DNA of 64,000 nt. Source: Mesorhizobium sp. NBSH29. Lineage in GTDB: Bacteria > Pseudomonadota > Alphaproteobacteria > Rhizobiales > Rhizobiaceae. Positions 53,522-61,525 of this stretch are shown piece by piece. The stretch's first letter is position 1. Each line of letters begins with the position of its first letter. A program made the position numbers and the translations under genes. The notes under the pieces were generated by a model. It had not been told where the DNA came from. It saw only the letters and a program-made list of their open reading frames with translations, and ran no database searches. The DNA lies in NCBI RefSeq assembly GCF_015500055.1, contig NZ_CP045492.1, positions 1,808,501 to 1,872,500 of the forward strand, in the 5' to 3' direction.

Positions 53522-55132
53522 ATGCCCCGAACTCTCTACCCCCCCTTTCCCTACACCACGCCGCCGGAACTTTCGGGCCAGCCGTCCACACGCCATCGCG
53601 TCATCATTGTCGGTGCTGGTCCTGTCGGGCTTGCCGCTGCCATTGATTGCGCGCTCCACGGCATTGCCTGCGTGGTGCTGGATGACAATGATGTCGTCTC
53701 GGTCGGCAGCCGCGCCATCTGCTGGTCCAAGCGCACGCTGGAAATTTTTGACCGGCTGGGCATTGGCCAGCGCATGGTTGCAAAAGGCGTCACCTGGAAA
53801 GTCGGCCGCCTGTTCCACCGCGACCGTGAAGTCTGGAATTTCGACCTCCAGCCAGAGCCCGGCCAGGCCATGCCGGCCTTCGTCAACCTCCAGCAATATT
53901 ATGTCGAGCACTATCTGGTCGAACGCGCCGCAGATTTTCCGGACCTGATCGACCTGCGCTGGAAAAACCGCGTCGCCGGCGTGGAGCAATTGGATGACGG
54001 CGTGCGCGTCTCGGTCGATACGCCGGATGGAACTTACACGCTGGAAGCCGATTGGCTGATCGCCTGCGATGGCGCGCGCTCTTCCGTGCGCGCGCATCTT
54101 GGCCTCGATTTCGAAGGCAAGATGTTTGAGGAACGCTTCCTCATTGCCGATGTGGAAATGCAGGCGGAATATCCCTCCGAACGCCTGTTCTGGTTCGAAC
54201 CGCCTTTCCATGCCGGCCAGTCGGCGCTTTTGCACAAGCAGCCCGACAACATCTACCGCATTGATCTGCAACTTGGCTGGGACACCGATCCTGAGGTCGA
54301 AAAGCGCCCCGAAAACGTCGTCCCGCGCATTGAGCGCATTATCGGTCACCGCGATTTCACGCTGGATTGGGTATCGGTCTACACCTTCCAGTGCCGCCGG
54401 CTGGAGCGCTTCGTGCACAATCGCGTGGTCTTTGCGGGCGACAGTGCGCACATCGTCTCTCCCTTCGGCGCGCGCGGCGGCAATAGCGGCATTCAGGACA
54501 TCGACAATCTGGTTTGGAAACTCGCGCTCGTGCTGCGCGGGAAGGCCGGCCCGCGCCTGATCGACACCTATGACGAAGAGCGCATCTTCGCCGCCGACGA
54601 AAACATCCGCCATTCCTCCCGCGCCACCAATTTCATGACACCCAAGACCGAGATGGAAAAGATTTTCCGCGACAGCGTTCTGCATCTCGCAGCCAACCAT
54701 GAATTCGCGCGACGCCTCGTCAATTCCGGCCGTCTGTCCACGCCCTGTTCGCTGGCGGGCCTTTCGCTTCAGTCACCAGACAACACGCCCGGCGGCGTTC
54801 AGGTGGGCGCCGCAATGCTGGATGCACCAATCGAAGCTGAGGCCGGCGCAGGATGGTTGCTCGACCATGTCGCAGCAGGCGATTTTGTGCTGTTGGCCGT
54901 GCACGTAGATCTTCCCTCGGGCCTCGATAAAAGCCTGCGCTGCCTGTCAGTTACCGCGCAGCCTGAAGCCGATTGCCTGCATGACACGCAACGCCTGATC
55001 GAAGCCCGCTACGGCGCTGAAACGCTCTACCTCATCCGCCCCGACCAGCACATCGCCGCCCGCTTTGCCGCCGGTGCTGCGGCTGCAAAAATCAACGCAG
55101 CACTACAAACCGCGATGGGAAAACGCGCATGA
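53522..55132 (+). CDS. FAD-dependent aromatic hydroxylase (MhpA/MhaA-like)
   Basis: A 536-residue class A flavoprotein monooxygenase. FAD site: HRVIIVGAGPVGLAAAIDCALHG; the DG motif: ADWLIACDGARSSVRAHLGLD; the GD motif: RVVFAGDSAHIVSPFGARGGNSGIQDIDNLVWKLALVL. Overall similarity is to 3-(3-hydroxyphenyl)propionate hydroxylase (MhpA) and to 3-hydroxyphenylacetate 6-hydroxylase MhaA, which makes homogentisate. Clustering with hmgA, fahA and hppD favours the latter (inference). Its stop overlaps the start of the DUF2783 gene by four bases (ATGA); MhaA of Pseudomonas putida likewise works with a small partner, MhaB. Start ATG 53522 directly follows a TGACC. Confidence 0.88.
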   Translation: MPRTLYPPFPYTTPPELSGQPSTRHRVIIVGAGPVGLAAAIDCALHGIACVVLDDNDVVSVGSRAICWSKRTLEIFDRLGIGQRMVAKGVTWKVGRLFHRDREVWNFDLQPEPGQAMPAFVNLQQYYVEHYLVERAADFPDLIDLRWKNRVAGVEQLDDGVRVSVDTPDGTYTLEADWLIACDGARSSVRAHLGLDFEGKMFEERFLIADVEMQAEYPSERLFWFEPPFHAGQSALLHKQPDNIYRIDLQLGWDTDPEVEKRPENVVPRIERIIGHRDFTLDWVSVYTFQCRRLERFVHNRVVFAGDSAHIVSPFGARGGNSGIQDIDNLVWKLALVLRGKAGPRLIDTYDEERIFAADENIRHSSRATNFMTPKTEMEKIFRDSVLHLAANHEFARRLVNSGRLSTPCSLAGLSLQSPDNTPGGVQVGAAMLDAPIEAEAGAGWLLDHVAAGDFVLLAVHVDLPSGLDKSLRCLSVTAQPEADCLHDTQRLIEARYGAETLYLIRPDQHIAARFAAGAAAAKINAALQTAMGKRA

Positions 55133-55323
55133 CCGCGCAGATCGGCGATGACAGGCTCAAAACGCATGGAGATGATTTCTATGCGGAATTGATGCAAGCC
55201 CATGAAGGCCTGTCACTGGAACAAAGCACAAAGCTCAACGCCAGACTGGTGCTCATTCTGGCCAATCTGGTGGGCGATGGGGAGGTGTTGAAGGATGCGC
55301 TGGAGGCGGCAAGCACTCGATAG
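55129..55323 (+). CDS. DUF2783 small protein, probable hydroxylase partner
   Basis: A 64-residue helical protein (MTAQIGDDRLKTHGDDFYAELMQAHEGLSLEQSTKLNARLVLILANLVGDG, cited in parts: DDFYAELMQAHEGLS, KLNARLVLILANLVGD). It belongs to DUF2783, a family of tiny proteins typically encoded right behind flavin-dependent hydroxylases. ATGA overlap with the hydroxylase ensures coupled synthesis. By analogy with MhaB, it may act as a coupling or stabilising subunit (inference; not shown in sequence). Confidence 0.85.
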   Translation: MTAQIGDDRLKTHGDDFYAELMQAHEGLSLEQSTKLNARLVLILANLVGDGEVLKDALEAASTR

Positions 55324-55334
55324 CGTCGAGGGAA

Positions 55335-55679
55335 CTATCGGTGTGACTCTCGCGCACTCACAAAAGGCGTGTGCTCGATGACTTGAACGATATCCGTGAG
55401 TTCAATCTCAGGATAATGCTCACGCATTCCTTGCAGCATAGTATCATCAGGCCATCTATCCAGCATTCCCAGATAGGCAGCGACTGAGGAGAGCGACATC
55501 TCCGTGCAGCGTATGACATCGACCTCCGCCACCTTGGTCGCGTCGTCATCGCATACATAACGCATTGGGCCGGGAACAATGCGGACCTCACAAAAGCGAA
55601 TGGTGGAGGTTTTCTCGCCGGATATAATGAGCGGAAACAGTCTGCCGACAACACCGAGTGTTTGAATTGAAGAACTCAT
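55335..55679 (-). CDS. ASCH-domain protein
   Basis: A 114-residue protein with the ASCH (PUA-like, RNA-binding) signature near the N-terminus: LFPLIISGEKTSTIRFCEVRIVPGPMRYV, where the GEKTSTIR stretch is the conserved ligand-binding core. ASCH proteins are proposed to bind RNA or modified nucleosides; some are amidohydrolases acting on N4-acetylcytidine. It ends 12 bases from the convergent DUF2783 gene. Possible link with the neighbouring toxin-antitoxin pair is only positional. Start ATG 55679. Confidence 0.78.
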   Translation of the reverse strand: MSSSIQTLGVVGRLFPLIISGEKTSTIRFCEVRIVPGPMRYVCDDDATKVAEVDVIRCTEMSLSSVAAYLGMLDRWPDDTMLQGMREHYPEIELTDIVQVIEHTPFVSARESHR

Positions 55680-55794
55680 GCCCCAGTTCTAACGATCTCA
55701 AAACGGTGCGCAACCAGCATGTCTACATGCATTGCGGGTGTATTAAAAAAATGCAATCAACCATGTGAGCAAGATAACTTGCTTGACGTTCAAA

Positions 55795-55812
55795 TTAATG
55801 TAGCTACATTAA
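55795..55812 (+). promoter_or_regulatory. BrnTA operator, palindrome adjoining the start codon
   Basis: TTAATGTAGCTACATTAA is a perfect 18-bp palindrome whose last base is directly followed by the brnT ATG at 55813. TTGACG lies at 55783-55788. It leaves no room for a ribosome-binding site, which points to leaderless translation and repression by BrnA binding here. Confidence 0.7.
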
Positions 55813-56061
55813 ATGAAGATTGTGTGGGATGAGCCCAAACGGCTGGCCAATCTGGCAAAGCATGGCCTCGATTTTGCAGTGCTGGATGATTTATTCTTCC
55901 TCGATGCGATTGTGCAGCCAGCAAGAGTAGGCAGGTTCAAAGCGATTGGCGAACTGGAGCCGGGTATGGTGCTGGCAGTCATCTTCCATCCAATGGGAAG
56001 CGAAGGGCTGTCAATTATCTCCATGCGCCCAGCAAGGCTTTCTGAAAGGCGTTTGCAATGA
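55813..56061 (+). CDS. brnT: BrnT-family toxin
   Basis: An 82-residue RelE-fold ribonuclease toxin. BrnT features: MKIVWDEPKRLANLAKHGLDFAVLDDLFFLDAI and the C-terminal GLSIISMRPARLSERRL with conserved basic residues. The gene precedes its antitoxin and overlaps it by four bases (ATGA), the usual toxin-first BrnTA order. The start codon follows the palindromic operator without a Shine-Dalgarno sequence. Confidence 0.93.
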   Translation: MKIVWDEPKRLANLAKHGLDFAVLDDLFFLDAIVQPARVGRFKAIGELEPGMVLAVIFHPMGSEGLSIISMRPARLSERRLQ

Positions 56062-56366
56062 CGAAGACTAAATTGAAAACTGAGTTTGAACCAGGTCGCG
56101 GCTACATTAAACAGGATTGGGACGCGGTTTCAGATAATCCAGAATGGACTGCTGAAGAACTTCGCAGTGCGAAACCGTTCGCTGAATTATTCCCCGAATT
56201 TGCTGATGAAATCCGCCGCACGCGCGGTCGTCCCGTCACGGACAATCCCAAGAAGCAGGTGACATTGCGGCTCGACAGTGATGTCGTTGCCCGTTTTCGC
56301 GCGGATGGTCCGGGCTGGCAAAGCCGTATCAATGATGTGCTGCGCAAGGCAGCCGGTTTAGACTAA
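56058..56366 (+). CDS. brnA: BrnA-family antitoxin
   Basis: A 102-residue antitoxin. Its C-terminal half has a ribbon-helix-helix DNA-binding domain (KKQVTLRLDSDVVARFRADGPGWQSRINDVLRKAAG), which in BrnA dimerises and represses the operon; the N-terminal part (RGYIKQDWDAVSDNPEWTAEELRSAKPFAELFPEF) would contact BrnT. Overlaps brnT by four bases. A composite palindromic element follows its stop. Confidence 0.93.
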   Translation: MTKTKLKTEFEPGRGYIKQDWDAVSDNPEWTAEELRSAKPFAELFPEFADEIRRTRGRPVTDNPKKQVTLRLDSDVVARFRADGPGWQSRINDVLRKAAGLD

Positions 56367-56367
56367 A

Positions 56368-56473
56368 GCAATTCCAGCAAAAGTGTTTTTGGCGGTTTTG
56401 CGTCCGGAATTGCGTAAAAACCAAGCGTTAGAGCCGTTCAATGTTTGCTCCAAACATTGAACGGCTCTAACGC
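56368..56473. repeat. Composite palindromic repeat between brnA and hppD
   Basis: Two nested parts. The first has GCAATTCC (56368-56375) and GGAATTGC (56406-56413) as outer arms, with GCAAAA and TTTTGC inside. The second is a perfect 23-bp inverted repeat (56425-56447 and 56451-56473) around CTC, starting GCGTTAGAGCC and ending GGCTCTAACGC. Parts resemble repeats scattered in rhizobial genomes. It can terminate transcription from both convergent genes. Confidence 0.8.
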
Positions 56474-56494
56474 ACCGGCTGCCTCGTAACAAAC

Positions 56495-57601
56495 CTACTC
56501 CGCGGCCTGGATCACGCCGCGGCGGATCTGGTCTTCCTCGATGCTTTCAAACAAAGCGCGGAAATTGCCCTCGCCAAAGCCCTCATCGCCCTTGCGCTGG
56601 ATGAACTCGAAGAAGATCGGGCCGATCACTGTCTTGGAGAAAATCTGCAGCAGGATCTTGGTCATGCCGCCATCAATCACGCCTTCGCCGTCGATCAAAA
56701 TGCCATGCTGCATCATGCGCGCGATAGGCTCATCATGGCCGTTAACGCGGGCATGGCTTTTCTCATAATAGGTCTCAGGCGGGCCGGGCATGAATTTCAG
56801 CCCATTGTCGGCCAGCCTGTCGGTGGCATCATAAATGCCGTCCGTGCCGACAGCGATATGCTGAATGCCTTCGCCATTATACTTCTTCAGATATTCGACA
56901 ATCTGGCTTGTCTCATCCTTGCTCTCGTTCAGCGGAATGCGGATCTTGCTGCAAGGAGAGGTGATTGCGCGGCTGACAAGACCGGTGATCTTGCCGTCAA
57001 TGTCGAAATAATGGATCTGCTTGAAGCCGAACAATTCGCGGTAAAAAGCCCACCATTTGTCCATATTGCCGCGATAGACATTATGCGTCAAATGATCGAG
57101 ATAATAGAAGCCCACGCCGGCTGGCTTGGGGTCGCGCTCGCCCAACCATTCGAATTCGGCATCATAGGCTGAACCCTTGGCACCGTAAGTCTCGACGAAA
57201 TACAAAAGCGAGCCGCCAATGCCCACAATCGCCGGCACATCCAGCGCCTTGTCATTGCCTTCATAAGGCTCGGCGCCTTTTGAAACGGCGTGCTCAAATG
57301 CATGTTGCGCATCTACCACGCGCCACGCCATCGAGGCGGCGCAGGGGCCGTGATCATCCACAAACCGCATGGCGTGCGAGCCGGGTTCTGCATTGACGAG
57401 ATAGGTAATGTCGCCCTGGCGCCACACGGTTACATTCTTGCTGCGATGCTTGGCCACCGCGACATAGCCCATGCGGGTGAACAGCTCAGCCAGCTTTTCC
57501 GGCTCCGAATGCGCGAACTCGACAAATTCGAACCCGTCTGTGCCTGCCGGATTGTCCTCGGTAATTTTTGCCGGCGGCGCGTCGTGCGGGAATGGGCCCA
57601 T
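56495..57601 (-). CDS. hppD: 4-hydroxyphenylpyruvate dioxygenase
   Basis: HppD converts 4-hydroxyphenylpyruvate to homogentisate with Fe(II) and O2. The 368-residue protein has the family's iron ligands: His in LDHLTHNVYRGNMDKWWAFY, His in GEGIQHIAVGTDGIYD and Glu in GPIFFEFIQRKGDEGFGEGNF. Additional features: AGTDGFEFVEFAH and FKQIHYFDIDGKITGLVSRAI. Start ATG 57601 follows GAGGAGAT. It is divergent from an Lrp/AsnC regulator, which probably senses an aromatic amino acid and controls it. Product feeds the HmgA/FahA steps encoded 8 kb away. Confidence 0.97.
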   Translation of the reverse strand: MGPFPHDAPPAKITEDNPAGTDGFEFVEFAHSEPEKLAELFTRMGYVAVAKHRSKNVTVWRQGDITYLVNAEPGSHAMRFVDDHGPCAASMAWRVVDAQHAFEHAVSKGAEPYEGNDKALDVPAIVGIGGSLLYFVETYGAKGSAYDAEFEWLGERDPKPAGVGFYYLDHLTHNVYRGNMDKWWAFYRELFGFKQIHYFDIDGKITGLVSRAITSPCSKIRIPLNESKDETSQIVEYLKKYNGEGIQHIAVGTDGIYDATDRLADNGLKFMPGPPETYYEKSHARVNGHDEPIARMMQHGILIDGEGVIDGGMTKILLQIFSKTVIGPIFFEFIQRKGDEGFGEGNFRALFESIEEDQIRRGVIQAAE

Positions 57602-57717
57602 GGTCGATCTCCTCTATCGCTTGGGCGATGATAGTCCCTGGCCTCTGCAAAGTGCTTGCAATCGCGAGCATTTCCATAGATTGTATGCACAGTTTTTGCG
57701 CAAAATGAGGGGATTGC

Positions 57718-58185
57718 ATGGCAAGCACGCATCTGGATGCGTTTGATCGCAAAATATTGATGCTTTTGCAGGAAGATGCGCGTTTAACCAACAACGACAT
57801 CTCGGAGCGGGTGAACCTGTCGCCCTCGCAATGCTCGCGGCGCCGCCAGCGGCTGGAGGAGGAGGGCTATATAAAGTGCTACCGTGCCGTACTCGACCGC
57901 GACATGTTGGGCTTTTCTCTGGTCAATGTCATCACGGTTACGCTGGCTACCCACAACCGCGACAATGCCCGCCGCTTCGCCGAGCTTCTGGCACGGCTGC
58001 CTCAGGTGCAGGAGGCACATGCGCTCACCGGCGAGATGGATTATATCCTCAAGGTTGTCACACAGGATCTCAAATCGCTGTCAGAATTTGTCAACGACGT
58101 ACTGCTCCCGCACGATTCCGTCCAGCACGTCAAAACCGCGATCGTGCTCCAGACGCTCAAGGAGACCGGTTCGCTGCCGCTGTGA
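57718..58185 (+). CDS. Lrp/AsnC-family regulator divergent from hppD
   Basis: A 155-residue regulator: winged helix-turn-helix (LDAFDRKILMLLQEDARLTNNDISERVNLSPSQCSRRRQRLEEEG) and RAM domain (RFAELLARLPQVQEAHALTGEMDYILKVVTQDLKSLSEFVNDVLL). The GEMDYIL loop forms the effector-binding site region. ATG 57718 follows GAGGGGATTGC. The 116-base gap to hppD has no single perfect palindrome but contains TTGCAAT- and TTGCGCAA-like elements. It likely activates hppD in response to an aromatic amino acid (inference from position). Confidence 0.9.
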   Translation: MASTHLDAFDRKILMLLQEDARLTNNDISERVNLSPSQCSRRRQRLEEEGYIKCYRAVLDRDMLGFSLVNVITVTLATHNRDNARRFAELLARLPQVQEAHALTGEMDYILKVVTQDLKSLSEFVNDVLLPHDSVQHVKTAIVLQTLKETGSLPL

Positions 58186-58317
58186 CACGCGTTACAAAAT
58201 TAAAAAACATTCCTCCTTTATTGTTACATAATTTCGCCTAAAGTCGCGTCTGGACGCGCATGCTGCCCGCACCGTACTGTGGCAGTCCGTATCTGAAACA
58301 ACTGGGAGGAAAGTTTC

Positions 58318-59364
58318 ATGAAATATCACTCAATTCGCAATCTGGTTCTTGCCGGTGCGCTCACCGCGCTCGGCGCCATCACTGCTGCTGGCTCGGCCTT
58401 TGCGCAGGATGTCACGCTCCGGCTGCACCAGTTCCTGCCACCGCAGGCCAATGTGCCAAAGCTGGTGCTCGACCCATGGGCCGACAAGATTGAGAAGGAA
58501 TCGGGCGGCCGCATCAAGATCGAGCGCTATCCAGCCATGCAGCTTGGCGGCACGCCGCCGCAGCTTTACGATCAGGCCAAGGATGGCATCGTCGACATCG
58601 TCTGGACTTTGCCCGGCTCCACGCCCGGTCGGTTCCCCTCGACCGAAGTGTTTGAACTGCCCTTCATGATGACCAATGCCGAGGCCACCTCGCGCGCCTA
58701 TTGGGATCTGTTCGAGAAGGAAATGAAAGACACCGAGTTCAAGGATACGCATGTCCTCGGCGTCTGGGTCCATGGTCCCGGCGTGCTTCACACCAAGTCA
58801 CCGATCACCAAGCTGGAAGACCTCAAGGGCATGAAGGTGCGCGCGCCAACCCGCATCATTAATGCGCTTTTGGGCCAGCTCGGCGCCACGCCCGTCGGCA
58901 TGCCGGTGCCACAGATCACCGAGGCCCTTTCCAAGGGCGTCATCGATGGTTGCGTCATCCCCTGGGAGGTCACCCCGGCGCTGAAGGTGCCGGAGCTTGT
59001 CTCCAACCACACCGAGTTTGGCGGCGACCGCGCATTCTACACCACCACCTTCGTGCTGGCCATGAACAAGGCCAAGTATGACGCGCTTCCTGATGATCTG
59101 AAAAAGGTCCTGGATGACAATTCCGGGCAGGAGTTCGCAGCCTTCGCTGGCAAGACCCAGGCCGGCGCCGATGCTCCAAGCCGCAAGATCGCGGTTGATC
59201 GCGGCAACAACATCATCGAGATCAGCGCCGAGGATACCGAAACCTGGAAAAAGGCCGCCGAGCCGGTCTACGCCCAGTGGATCGAGGAGATGAAGGCCAA
59301 GAACATCGATGGCCAGAAACTCATCGACGAAGCCCACGCGCTGATCGAGAAATATTCCAAGTAG
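58318..59364 (+). CDS. TRAP transporter substrate-binding protein (DctP family)
   Basis: A 348-residue periplasmic binding protein. Signal peptide MKYHSIRNLVLAGALTALGA...GSAFA is cleaved after about residue 29. The mature part shows DctP features: RLHQFLPPQANVPKLVLDPWADKIEKESGGRIKIERYPAMQLGG, then DLKGMKVRAPTRIINALLGQLGATPVGMPVPQITEALSKGVIDG, including the conserved Arg that binds a substrate carboxylate. ATG 58318 follows GGGAGGAAAGTTTC. It leads the three-gene TRAP operon. The carboxylate carried is unknown; an aromatic or keto acid is possible given the neighbouring Lrp/hppD genes. Confidence 0.92.
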   Translation: MKYHSIRNLVLAGALTALGAITAAGSAFAQDVTLRLHQFLPPQANVPKLVLDPWADKIEKESGGRIKIERYPAMQLGGTPPQLYDQAKDGIVDIVWTLPGSTPGRFPSTEVFELPFMMTNAEATSRAYWDLFEKEMKDTEFKDTHVLGVWVHGPGVLHTKSPITKLEDLKGMKVRAPTRIINALLGQLGATPVGMPVPQITEALSKGVIDGCVIPWEVTPALKVPELVSNHTEFGGDRAFYTTTFVLAMNKAKYDALPDDLKKVLDDNSGQEFAAFAGKTQAGADAPSRKIAVDRGNNIIEISAEDTETWKKAAEPVYAQWIEEMKAKNIDGQKLIDEAHALIEKYSK

Positions 59365-59378
59365 GCGTCAAAACATTT

Positions 59379-59436
59379 CCTCTCCCCGCGCAAGCTGGGG
59401 AGAGGTCGCACCGCGCAACCGGTGACGGAGAGGGGG
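59379..59436 (+). repeat. Interspersed palindromic repeat, copy 4 (within the TRAP operon)
   Basis: CCTCTCCCCGCGCAAGCTGGGGAGAGG hairpin (cited in parts: CCTCTCCCC, CTGGGGAGAGG), then TCGCACCGCGCAACCGG and CGGAGAGGGGG. It lies between dctP and dctQ and may hold down expression of the membrane genes relative to the abundant binding protein. Confidence 0.75.
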
Positions 59437-59526
59437 CTAGCCGCGCAGACAATGCTCATCAGCAGCAAAGTGTCCGCGCCCTGGCTTCCGGGCAAACAAG
59501 GGCCGCACAAGCGGCCAGGGGAACAC

Positions 59527-60051
59527 ATGTCTGCATTCATGCATGGGCTGGCCAAAACCCTTGCCGTCCTTGGCGGTATCGTGCTCGTGGCGGTAACGGC
59601 GATGACCGTTGCCTCCATCACCGGGCGCGCACTTATCTTCATGGGCCTTGGTCCGGTGCCGGGTGATTTCGAGCTGGTGCAGGTTGGCGTCGGCTTTGCC
59701 GTCTTTGCGTTCCTGCCCTGGTGCCAGCTCAACCGCGGCCACGCCACGGTGGATATTCTGGCGCCGCTGATGTCGGGCCGGGTGAACCGCCTGATCGACC
59801 TCATAGCCGAACTGCTGATGACAATCGTCCTCGCCCTCATCGCCTGGCAGCTTTATTACGGCATGATGGACAAGCTCGCTTACACCGAAACCAGCTTCAT
59901 TCTGCAATTCCCGATCTGGTGGGCCTATGCCGCCTGTCTGGTGGCAAGCGTCGGCGCTGTCATCGTGTCGGTTTACATGGTGTTTTTGCGCGCTGCCGAG
60001 TTGAGCTCAGGCGTCCTTCATACCGCGTCCGGACAAGGGGCCTCTCATTGA
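59527..60051 (+). CDS. TRAP transporter small permease (DctQ family)
   Basis: The 174-residue inner-membrane subunit has four hydrophobic segments: LAVLGGIVLVAVTAMTVASITGRALIF, FELVQVGVGFAVFAFLPWCQLNRGHATVDIL (with the family's conserved histidine-containing block), LIAELLMTIVLALIAWQLYYGM and PIWWAYAACLVASVGAVIVSVYMVF. ATG 59527 follows AGGGGAACAC. It bridges to the large permease, whose start overlaps its stop by four bases. Confidence 0.9.
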   Translation: MSAFMHGLAKTLAVLGGIVLVAVTAMTVASITGRALIFMGLGPVPGDFELVQVGVGFAVFAFLPWCQLNRGHATVDILAPLMSGRVNRLIDLIAELLMTIVLALIAWQLYYGMMDKLAYTETSFILQFPIWWAYAACLVASVGAVIVSVYMVFLRAAELSSGVLHTASGQGASH

Positions 60052-61370
60052 CCAGTTTTGAAATCGGCCTCTGGTCATTTCCGCTCCTTCTTGCGCTGAT
60101 CTTCATGCGCATTCCTATCGGCCTCGCCATGCTGGTCTGCGGGCTGGGCGGCAGCTGGATTCTGTTTGGTAATGTGTCGCCGGTCCTGGCTAAACTGAAG
60201 AACGAAACCTATTCCACCTTTTCGGGCTATTCGCTCACCATCGTGCCGCTGTTTCTGCTGATGGGCCAATTTGCCACCTTGGGCGGCATGTCCCAGGCCC
60301 TTTTCAAGGCCGCTAACACCTGGCTGGGCCATCGCCGCGGCGGCGTTGCCATGGCGGCGGTGGGTGCCTGCGCCGGCTTTGGTGCCATCTGCGGTTCGTC
60401 GCTGGCAACAGCCGCCACCATGAGCCAGGTGGCGCTGCCCGAGCTGCGCCGCTACGGCTATTCAGGCGCTCTCGCCACCGGCACGCTGGCTGCTGGCGGC
60501 ACGCTCGGCATCCTCATCCCGCCTTCGGTCATCCTCGTCATCTATGCAATTCTGGCCGAGCAGAACATCGCAAAACTGTTCGTCGCCGCTTTCGTGCCGG
60601 GCGTTCTGGCGGCCTTGGGCTATATGATCGCCATTTCCATCTACGTGCGCATCTGGCCCAAATCAGCGGGCATGGCAGAGCGCGCGCCTTACCGTGAGCG
60701 CTGGCGTGCGTTGATCGATGTCTGGCCGGTCATGGTGGTATTCTTTTCGGTCGTCGGCGGCATCTATCTCGGCGTCTTCACGCCAACAGAGGGGGCGGCG
60801 GTCGGCGCCGCCGGCACCGGCATCATCGCCCTCATCAATGGCGGCCTGACCCGTCAGACGTTCGTTCAGTCCATCATGGCCACCGCCACCGCCACTGCGA
60901 TGATCTTCTTCATCGTGCTGGGCGCAGGCTTTTACAATTCCTTTCTTGCCATGGCGCAGGTGCCCCAGATGATGGCCGGCTTTGTCACCGAGCAGGGTTT
61001 TAATCCCTGGCTGGTGATGACGCTGATCCTGCTTCTCTATCTTCTGTTCGGCTGCGTCATGGACTCACTGTCGATGATCCTGCTCACCATCCCGATCTTC
61101 TTCCCCATTGTCACCGCGTTGGATTTTGGGCTGGCACCGGAGGAATTTGCCATCTGGTTCGGCATCCTGGTGCTGATCGTCGTCGAGGTCGGCCTCATCA
61201 CGCCGCCGGTCGGCATGAACCTCTTCGTCATCAACCAGATGGACCGGCAAACGCCCATCTCCGCCACCTATCGGGGTGTTATGCCCTTCATCGCCAGCGA
61301 CATCATCCGCGTCGCGCTGCTGACCCTGTTCCCCGCCATCTCACTGTTCATGGTGCGCTGGCTCTACTAG
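60048..61370 (+). CDS. TRAP transporter large permease (DctM family)
   Basis: A 440-residue multi-spanning Na+/substrate permease (about 12 segments). Features: FMRIPIGLAMLVCGLGGSW, VPLFLLMGQFATLGGMSQALFKAANTWLGHRRGGVAMAAVGACAGFGAICGSSLATAATM, GTLAAGGTLGILIPPSVILVIYAILAEQN and VVEVGLITPPVGMNLFVI. The start is TTG 60048, overlapping the dctQ stop (TTGA), with AAGGGG seven bases upstream. It completes the TRAP system. Confidence 0.94.
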   Translation: MTSFEIGLWSFPLLLALIFMRIPIGLAMLVCGLGGSWILFGNVSPVLAKLKNETYSTFSGYSLTIVPLFLLMGQFATLGGMSQALFKAANTWLGHRRGGVAMAAVGACAGFGAICGSSLATAATMSQVALPELRRYGYSGALATGTLAAGGTLGILIPPSVILVIYAILAEQNIAKLFVAAFVPGVLAALGYMIAISIYVRIWPKSAGMAERAPYRERWRALIDVWPVMVVFFSVVGGIYLGVFTPTEGAAVGAAGTGIIALINGGLTRQTFVQSIMATATATAMIFFIVLGAGFYNSFLAMAQVPQMMAGFVTEQGFNPWLVMTLILLLYLLFGCVMDSLSMILLTIPIFFPIVTALDFGLAPEEFAIWFGILVLIVVEVGLITPPVGMNLFVINQMDRQTPISATYRGVMPFIASDIIRVALLTLFPAISLFMVRWLY

Positions 61371-61525
61371 TCCCTCAAGGCTTGGTGCGCAGGCTCCAGT
61401 GCGCCAGCTCGCTCAATCGTGATAGGGTCGTTTATCTTGAAACTTGGTGTTGGCGCTCCAACTGCGTAATCATGGGCAGCCTCGAGACCTTTTCCCCGGT
61501 CCCATTGTCCGCAAGGAGTATTTTT

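Noticed and set aside
53273-54700. Long open frame (about 475 codons) on the minus strand opposite the aromatic hydroxylase
   Set aside because: The plus-strand gene has complete FAD and GD motifs; the reverse frame shows none and is a shadow of codon bias.
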